Below the pieces are notes generated by a model. It saw nothing but the letters and a program-made list of their open reading frames with translations, did not search any database and was not told the DNA's origin. The translations under genes and the position numbers were made by a program. Source: Planctomycetota bacterium (GTDB taxonomy: Bacteria; Planctomycetota; Phycisphaerae; Phycisphaerales; SM1A02). Taken from it: a DNA stretch of 12,147 nucleotides. This document shows positions 8,428 to 12,147 of this stretch, one piece after another (the stretch's first letter is position 1; the number at the start of each line of letters is the position of its first letter). The stretch is from positions 1 to 12,147 of the forward strand of contig JAPULD010000386.1 in NCBI GenBank assembly GCA_027295365.1, written 5' to 3'.

Positions 8428-8532
8428 TCCGGCTCGATGTGGCCGGACTTCGCCCTCGTCGCGCGCATCACGGGTTTGCGATGCCGACGTGGCCAGGGGG
8501 TTTGTGCAGTGGCGATCCGGGGCGCAGGCCCC
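8428..8532 (-). promoter_or_regulatory. Three possible hairpins between the antiterminator gene and the biosynthetic genes
   Basis: The 141-nt interval 8396-8536 is the only long gap in the operon and has no convincing gene. Three inverted repeats lie in it: GGGGC/GCCCC with a 4-nt loop at 8519-8532, starting 5 nt after the nusG-like stop; a 4+5 bp stem with a 3-nt bulge (GTCG-GCATC against GATGC-GCG-CGAC in transcript sense) at 8458-8488; and TCCGG/CCGGA with a 10-nt loop at 8428-8447. None is followed by a U-run, so none is a classical intrinsic terminator. They could slow polymerase, protect the mRNA end or recruit the NusG-like protein. Short GC stems are common by chance in GC-rich DNA, so confidence is low. 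Confidence 0.3.
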
Positions 8533-8536
8533 CTTC

Positions 8537-9127
8537 TCAATCCACCGGTTCGAGCAAGCTGGCATCGATTTCCAGACTTGCGGCCCGACTGAGCGCTTCA
8601 ACCTGGAGGATCAGCCGATCGGGCTTTGGCTTGTCCTCGATGAGTCCTTCTACATCCTTGAACGGTCCGGCCGTCACGCGTACGCGACGACCCACCGTGA
8701 GAAATCGATAGGGATTCAGTTCCGCCCCGTTCCCCAGGGCCTTGCGAATCTGCTCGAGATCGCGAATGAAGGAATCCTGGTCGGGGACCGGGATCACGTT
8801 CGCCACCCGCTTGGAACTCATGGCGAAATAGGTCACTTCAGTCGAACCCTGCACGAAGAGGTAATTCGAGAACAAGGGCTCCATGACCACGCGCTTGCGA
8901 TGGCCGTACATCCGGACGAGCTTGACCAGGGGCAGTTCGTAATGAATGTCAGCCGCGTCCAGCATCCGAGCCAGCGCTTTTTCCTGGCGGCTTTTCGTAT
9001 GCAGCACATGCCAGGGAAGCGTCTCGGGTTCGTTGTCAACACTCAGATCGACCAATCGCATCGACATTGGCCTTGTCGCATCAACGCGAGGCGTCATCGG
9101 GTTGTGGCTTGTCTGGATGAGCGTCAT
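8537..9127 (-). CDS. Specialised NusG-type transcription antiterminator (RfaH/UpxY/LoaP-like)
   Basis: NusG paralogue that would bind elongating RNA polymerase and allow transcription through the long operon behind it. From ATG 9127 the protein has 196 residues. An NGN domain spans about 38-135: WHVLHTKSRQEKALARML (39-56), then FSNYLFVQG (86-94), matching the family pattern of aromatic-x-(x)-GYLF. A KOW domain spans about 145-196, with VGRRVRVTAGPFKDVEGLIE (145-164). The first 37 residues are a variable tail. The start is taken as ATG 9127 with GGAG twelve bases upstream; GTG 9190 would add 21 residues with no family resemblance, and ATG 9097, 9067 or 9061 would still leave the NGN domain complete. 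It is the promoter-proximal gene of the polysaccharide operon, the usual place for such regulators. Housekeeping NusG is normally beside secE and rplK, which is not the case here. Confidence 0.87.
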   Translation of the reverse strand: MTLIQTSHNPMTPRVDATRPMSMRLVDLSVDNEPETLPWHVLHTKSRQEKALARMLDAADIHYELPLVKLVRMYGHRKRVVMEPLFSNYLFVQGSTEVTYFAMSSKRVANVIPVPDQDSFIRDLEQIRKALGNGAELNPYRFLTVGRRVRVTAGPFKDVEGLIEDKPKPDRLILQVEALSRAASLEIDASLLEPVD

Positions 9128-9198
9128 GTCTTGGACGTACTCCGACGAGAAATCGGCCTGCAAGGGGGAAAAACAGCCTATTCCAGGCACTCAATGGC

Positions 9199-9282
9199 TC
9201 TGACGCATGTCCTATCGGTTCTATCAAGGACGCGGATTATTCGGTCTGTGTGATTGGTGCCGGAAATTTTGACTGCGTCAGA
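9199..9282. repeat. Separated 9-bp inverted repeat in the divergent region
   Basis: TCTGACGCA at 9199-9207 and its exact reverse complement TGCGTCAGA at 9274-9282. With one gap the match extends to 12 bases (TCTGACGCA then GTC). The arm centres are 75 bp apart, close to seven helical turns, which would put two bound regulator copies on the same DNA face. By rough count a 9-bp pair has a chance of the order of one in six in a region this size, so it is only suggestive. Confidence 0.3.
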
Positions 9283-9299
9283 CGTCCGATCTGTGTTAT
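9269..9299 (+). promoter_or_regulatory. Weak candidate sigma-70-like promoter for the rightward unit
   Basis: TTGACT at 9269-9274 is followed after 19 nt by TGTTAT at 9294-9299. The -35 matches the consensus at five of six positions and the -10 at four of six, but the spacer is longer than the usual 17. It would start transcription about 165 nt before the GTG at 9474. It overlaps one arm of the inverted repeat at 9274-9282, which could make it controllable. This is pattern matching only. Confidence 0.2.
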
Positions 9300-9473
9300 C
9301 TGGCTCGAACACATGGCGCACCAGATCGCTCGCGCGGAAATTGCGCTTTGATCCATCGAGACTCGGGGTAGGGTTGATCACCGGTTGAACCTCGAGTCGA
9401 TGCGACTCCATGGCATACCGGACCTTCCAAAAAAACGCCGGTCCGCGGCTGTAGAAATGAAAGCGAGTGAGAC

Positions 9474-10094
9474 GTGTTGCATTGCGATCTCGCCATCGTC
9501 ACCTCCGATGGTTGGCATTTGGGTATCAACGACTCCAGCCTGATGGGCTGGGGTATCGTGGCCGGGTATCTGGTCACGGCCATCCTCTGCGGCAAGCGAT
9601 GCTCCCATGTCGCAACGCTTGGCCCTTCCACAAGACATGCCAAGGCCCTGCTGTTGTGGGGTTGTCTCGCCTTGGGCCTGCTGTTGCTGGGATTCAACAA
9701 GCAACTCGATCTGCAGACCTGGCTCACGATGATGGGGCGAAAGATCGCCTGGGAGCAGGGTTGGTATGAACACCGCCGCATCGTGCAGGCCCTGTTCGTG
9801 ACGACGCTGGGCATGATCACCATTGGTGGCTGCATTTTCATAGGATCAAGACTGAATCATGCCTCTCGAAGGTCACGACTCGCCTTGCTGGGGGCAGCAT
9901 TCCTGGCCGGTTTCGTCGTCACGAGGGCGGCGTCGTTTCATCATCTGGACGCAATGCTGAAATCCGACCTTGCTGGAATGAAGCTTCACTGGTTCCTCGA
10001 ATTGGGAGGCATCGTCTGTATTGCTCTGGCCGCGGGTTGGAGATCACAGGCCATGAGTCCCGTTCTCGCCGACGTCCCTTCATCGACATCTTGA
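9474..10094 (+). CDS. Five-helix membrane protein of unknown function
   Basis: I do not know a function. The 206-residue protein has predicted membrane helices at about 23-40, 57-74, 103-125, 134-151 and 173-190. Between helices 2 and 3 lies a polar, conserved-looking segment with NKQLDLQTWLT (75-85), GRKIAWEQGWYEHRRIVQ (88-105), and after helix 4 the motif RAASFHHLDA (151-160), followed by LELGGI in helix 5. I recall similar proteins, annotated only as hypothetical, near bacterial exopolysaccharide genes; the charged and histidine residues at the membrane edge suggest a real active or binding site. The frame opens just after a TGA at 9468; GTG 9474 or TTG 9477 is the likely start, preceded by a weak purine run. 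ATG 9543 would shorten the tail before helix 1. It is transcribed away from the polysaccharide operon across a 346-nt divergent region. Confidence 0.8.
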   Translation: MLHCDLAIVTSDGWHLGINDSSLMGWGIVAGYLVTAILCGKRCSHVATLGPSTRHAKALLLWGCLALGLLLLGFNKQLDLQTWLTMMGRKIAWEQGWYEHRRIVQALFVTTLGMITIGGCIFIGSRLNHASRRSRLALLGAAFLAGFVVTRAASFHHLDAMLKSDLAGMKLHWFLELGGIVCIALAAGWRSQAMSPVLADVPSSTS

Positions 10095-10103
10095 GTTCAC
10101 ATT

Positions 10104-10340
10104 ATGCGGAGTCGAATCCGTGCCATTCCTTGGATCCTGATCACTTTCTCGGTGTGTGCTGCCCTGATCTGGACTTTGTGAGGATTGATCTGGAATCAGG
10201 TGTGCTGTTTCTCGGAGCTAAGGAATGAAAAACCCGAACTCCAGGAGATCTGCCCCGAATGCGGGTATGACCTTCATCGCAACTCGTCACCCCTGTACCC
10301 GGAATGCGGCTACACCCGAACGTCCTTGGCCCGGGTCTGA
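10104..10340 (+). pseudogene. Decayed small membrane/zinc-ribbon protein gene
   Basis: From ATG 10104 a 25-residue peptide with one membrane helix (MRSRIRAIPWILITFSVCAA...) ends at TGA 10179-10181. Further along in the same frame, up to TGA 10338-10340, the reading gives EICPECGYDLHRNSS then YPECGYTRT, a double CxxC zinc-ribbon motif in which the first cysteine of the second pair is replaced by Tyr. In the +2 frame, 10178-10228 reads VRIDLESGVLFLGAKE, which resembles the middle part of planctomycete small proteins that have a helix, a short beta-rich part and a CxxCGYDL ribbon. The pieces lie in order but in different frames, so at least two frameshifts or deletions are likely. It starts 9 nt after the membrane-protein stop, with no visible ribosome-binding site, and ends touching the stop of the convergent gene. 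A living 25-residue helix peptide remains possible. Confidence 0.5.
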
Positions 10341-12147
10341 TCAGAACAAAAACGTCGCGACGATCTGGGCGCGGTTTGAGCCACTGTTGACCCGGGCCGA
10401 ATCGACCGCTTCCATCGCCCAGCCCCAATCAAATCGAATGTTGATGTTGTTGCGCAACACCAGATCCGCGCCAATACCCAGCCCCCACAAGGTCTCGTCG
10501 TCCTCGAAACTGAACTTGTCGTTGAGGTGGACCCAGCCGACATCGCAGAATGCCTTGAGGATGAGGTCCCAGTCAGGCTGGCCATACACGAACTGAGGCG
10601 CACTGCGAAAGGCGGCCCCGAACAATTCACGGGGTTCCGTCTCAATCGCAAACGATCTGGGCCAGTGAAATCGATATTCGAATCGGCCAATGAAGACATC
10701 GTCCCCCGCGACGGCGGATTCTGGATAGCCACGCACGGTATACAAACCACCCGCGACGGCTTCCGCCTGCGGGATGAGGCGTTTGCCAAAGGCATACTGC
10801 CCCCTCAGTTCGATCGAGATCTCATGGGCCAGGGTGGATGACTCGGGCGTCGATGGATCTTCCCAGGCCCGACGATCGAGCACCGGCTCGAGAAAGAACA
10901 AGTGCAGCAATCCCGTGCGGAAGACGGTCCAATCCTCATCCGGTGCCGTACGTCCAAGCTCCTGCATTTCGTCTTCATCAACGTTCTTGACGTTGAACTC
11001 GAAGGTGGCGTTCGCCTGCGTGCTGAACAGCGAGGTGGACCTTTCGAGTTCCAGGCCCGCGGACAGCAGGATAAAATCCTCCTTGCCCTGGATGTCGAAG
11101 GCCTCGTTGTCCACATCCACGTTCAGGTAGCGAATACCCGCGACGAAATCGATGAACAACTCCCGCTTTTGATAGATGTTGGCGACGACCTGCCCACCAA
11201 GGTCCCATTCCTCACCCGTGAAGTCGGCGTTGGCAAATCCGACCTGATCGGCGGAAAACTCGCTCCAATTCCCGAAGATTCGCCAGCGCAACCGATCGTC
11301 ATGGGAGAACGGAGCCTCGTACGACGAAGAAAATGAGTTCGCATCGTGGTCGAATCCCGCCGTCGAGAAGTCCATGCTGAGAATGTCGTCGTTGTTCGTC
11401 AATTGCGTGTGGTAGAAGCCAAATCGTTCACGCACGCGATCGGTCTGCCTGGTTCCGGTGTTAGATATCTGAAAGTAGAATACCAGGGGTTTGTTTTCCG
11501 TGACCATGTAATCCAGGGTCACGCTGCTCGCTTCCTCGGCTGCAGCCAACGACACATCGACCCGTCGCCCCGGATGTCGGCTCAGAAAGAAGACGTACTC
11601 GTCGAGCTTTTCCTTGTTGAGCAACGATCGATCGACCGCGTCTTCGGGGTTGAAGGGGGCCACGGGGGACTTGCGAAGGATTCGCTCGTGGTAGGGATGA
11701 TTCACCCTTTCCCGATCGTCGATGCGATCACCGGAGGCGAGGGTGCGAATCTCGGAAACCACACCCGTGGTCATGATGAGCCTGAGATCGGGATTGTCCA
11801 GGGCGCGTTTGTCCTGACCCGTCTCCGAAAGGTCTCGTGGATCAGGGGCGACAAACACCCCCATCAATCCCCTCGCGACAAGCTGGTCTCGAATCGCCTC
11901 GATCACCTTCTGTACGGCACTGGCGTAATAGGTTTCCGTCTCGAGTTCATCGATTTCCGATAACGTCAAGGTCACGCTCGGCGCGTCTTCACGCGGCGCG
12001 ATATAGCCCTGGGTGGAGATCCCCAGCGTCACCTGGGTCATCATGATCTCGTCGATCGAAGGCTGATCATCATGACTCCTGACATACACCGGATAAAACG
12101 CATCGATGGCAAACGAAGGGCCATCTTCGGGTAGCGGATCGGGAGGC
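10341..12147 (-). CDS. Outer-membrane beta-barrel protein, TpsB/FhaC/BamA-like (5' end outside window)
   Basis: Outer-membrane transporter or assembly protein of the Omp85/two-partner secretion superfamily. The frame is open to the right edge, so the 601 visible residues lack the N-terminus and signal peptide; GTG 12089 is not the real start. The visible N-terminal part is POTRA-like: YASAVQKVIEAIRDQLVARG, then LRLIMTTGVVSEIRTLASGDR and RHPGRRVDVSLAAAEEASSV. The barrel begins at about LDYMVTENKPLVFYFQISN and has TQLTNNDDILSMDFS, YEAPF and alternating amphipathic strands. Near the C-terminus are RGYPESAVAGDD (an RGY motif resembling the lid-loop VRGY/F of the superfamily) and the final strand QIVATFLF, ending in the aromatic residue expected of an outer-membrane insertion signal. 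It converges on the rightward unit with no intergenic base. No TpsA partner is visible, so substrate is unknown. Confidence 0.85.
   Translation of the reverse strand, partial: PPDPLPEDGPSFAIDAFYPVYVRSHDDQPSIDEIMMTQVTLGISTQGYIAPREDAPSVTLTLSEIDELETETYYASAVQKVIEAIRDQLVARGLMGVFVAPDPRDLSETGQDKRALDNPDLRLIMTTGVVSEIRTLASGDRIDDRERVNHPYHERILRKSPVAPFNPEDAVDRSLLNKEKLDEYVFFLSRHPGRRVDVSLAAAEEASSVTLDYMVTENKPLVFYFQISNTGTRQTDRVRERFGFYHTQLTNNDDILSMDFSTAGFDHDANSFSSSYEAPFSHDDRLRWRIFGNWSEFSADQVGFANADFTGEEWDLGGQVVANIYQKRELFIDFVAGIRYLNVDVDNEAFDIQGKEDFILLSAGLELERSTSLFSTQANATFEFNVKNVDEDEMQELGRTAPDEDWTVFRTGLLHLFFLEPVLDRRAWEDPSTPESSTLAHEISIELRGQYAFGKRLIPQAEAVAGGLYTVRGYPESAVAGDDVFIGRFEYRFHWPRSFAIETEPRELFGAAFRSAPQFVYGQPDWDLILKAFCDVGWVHLNDKFSFEDDETLWGLGIGADLVLRNNINIRFDWGWAMEAVDSARVNSGSNRAQIVATFLF

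Larger units (their letters stand above)
9128..9473. promoter_or_regulatory. Divergent intergenic region with candidate control elements
   Basis: This 346-nt stretch separates the leftward polysaccharide operon from the rightward membrane-protein gene, so it must hold both promoters unless transcription enters from outside. No convincing gene is seen. Visible items: a perfect 9-bp inverted repeat, TCTGACGCA at 9199-9207 and TGCGTCAGA at 9274-9282; two related direct copies of TYCGRTCTGTGTKATY at 9240-9255 and 9285-9300; and a small hairpin GAGTCG-ATG-CGACTC at 9394-9408. No strong consensus -10 box is found for the leftward operon. No exact match to the enterobacterial ops sequence (GGCGGTAGC) is seen. 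Confidence 0.5.

Noticed and set aside
9128..9190. GTG 9190 as the start of the NusG-like protein
   Set aside because: The added 21 residues match nothing in the family, and ATG 9127 has a plausible GGAG upstream. The longer form cannot be fully excluded.
8420..9253. Rightward open frame of 277 codons
   Set aside because: Antisense to the NusG-like gene and the structured interval; no recognisable motif, no ribosome-binding site, and the NGN/KOW signature on the other strand is clear.
9394..9408. GAGTCG-ATG-CGACTC hairpin as a terminator
   Set aside because: Six-base stem with a three-base loop and no following T-run; it lies upstream of a gene, not after one.
10179..10181. TGA 10179 as a selenocysteine or Trp codon joining the two halves of the small gene
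   Set aside because: No SECIS-like hairpin is evident, no Cys-homologous position is known there, and the +2-frame match at 10178-10228 points to frameshift decay. All other genes here use TGA as stop.
10338..10343. TGATCA between the convergent stops as a regulatory palindrome
   Set aside because: It arises simply because TGA stops on both strands abut; six bases are too short to claim more.
1..12147. tRNA or rRNA genes, CRISPR arrays, insertion sequences, attachment sites
   Set aside because: Looked for on both strands and not seen: no cloverleaf-like stretch, no regularly spaced repeats, no transposase or integrase motifs, and almost all DNA is accounted for by intact genes.

Overview
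The window looks like a piece of a Planctomycetes genome, probably the Phycisphaerae side. It has moderately high GC and very tight gene packing. The outer-membrane protein at the right edge has the divergent POTRA-plus-barrel layout that I associate with that group. Next to it is a remnant of the 'CPECGYDL' zinc-ribbon small membrane proteins common in planctomycetes. The lineage call is inference from protein character; no marker gene is present.

Layout. Positions 1-9127 hold one leftward (minus-strand) operon for a surface or extracellular polysaccharide. In transcription order it contains: a specialised NusG-type antiterminator (8537-9127); a 141-nt interval with three possible hairpins; a DegT/DnrJ/EryC1 sugar aminotransferase (7160-8395); a FemAB/GNAT-like acyl/aminoacyl transferase (6155-7153); a radical SAM/SPASM protein (5124-6158); a SAM methyltransferase (4410-5120); an AsnB-type amidotransferase (2410-4401); a WzxC-like flippase (915-2393); and a GT4 glycosyltransferase (886 to beyond position 1). 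After the 141-nt interval, gaps run from a 4-nt overlap to 28 nt, so the genes are almost certainly co-transcribed. Positions 9128-9473 are a divergent intergenic region. To its right a short rightward unit holds a five-helix membrane protein of unknown function (9474-10094) and a decayed small membrane/zinc-ribbon gene (10104-10340). The rightward unit meets, stop codon against stop codon, a leftward outer-membrane beta-barrel gene (10341 to beyond 12147).

How the genes fit together (inference). The NusG paralogue is placed to let RNA polymerase read through the long operon. The aminotransferase would make an amino sugar. The FemAB-like, methyltransferase, AsnB-like and radical SAM proteins would decorate or amidate it. 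The glycosyltransferase adds a residue, and the flippase moves the lipid-linked unit across the inner membrane. No polymerase, exporter, initiating phosphoglycosyltransferase or exosortase is visible, so the locus probably continues past position 1. The least explained parts are the radical SAM protein within a glycan operon, the 206-residue membrane protein and the structured interval behind the antiterminator.
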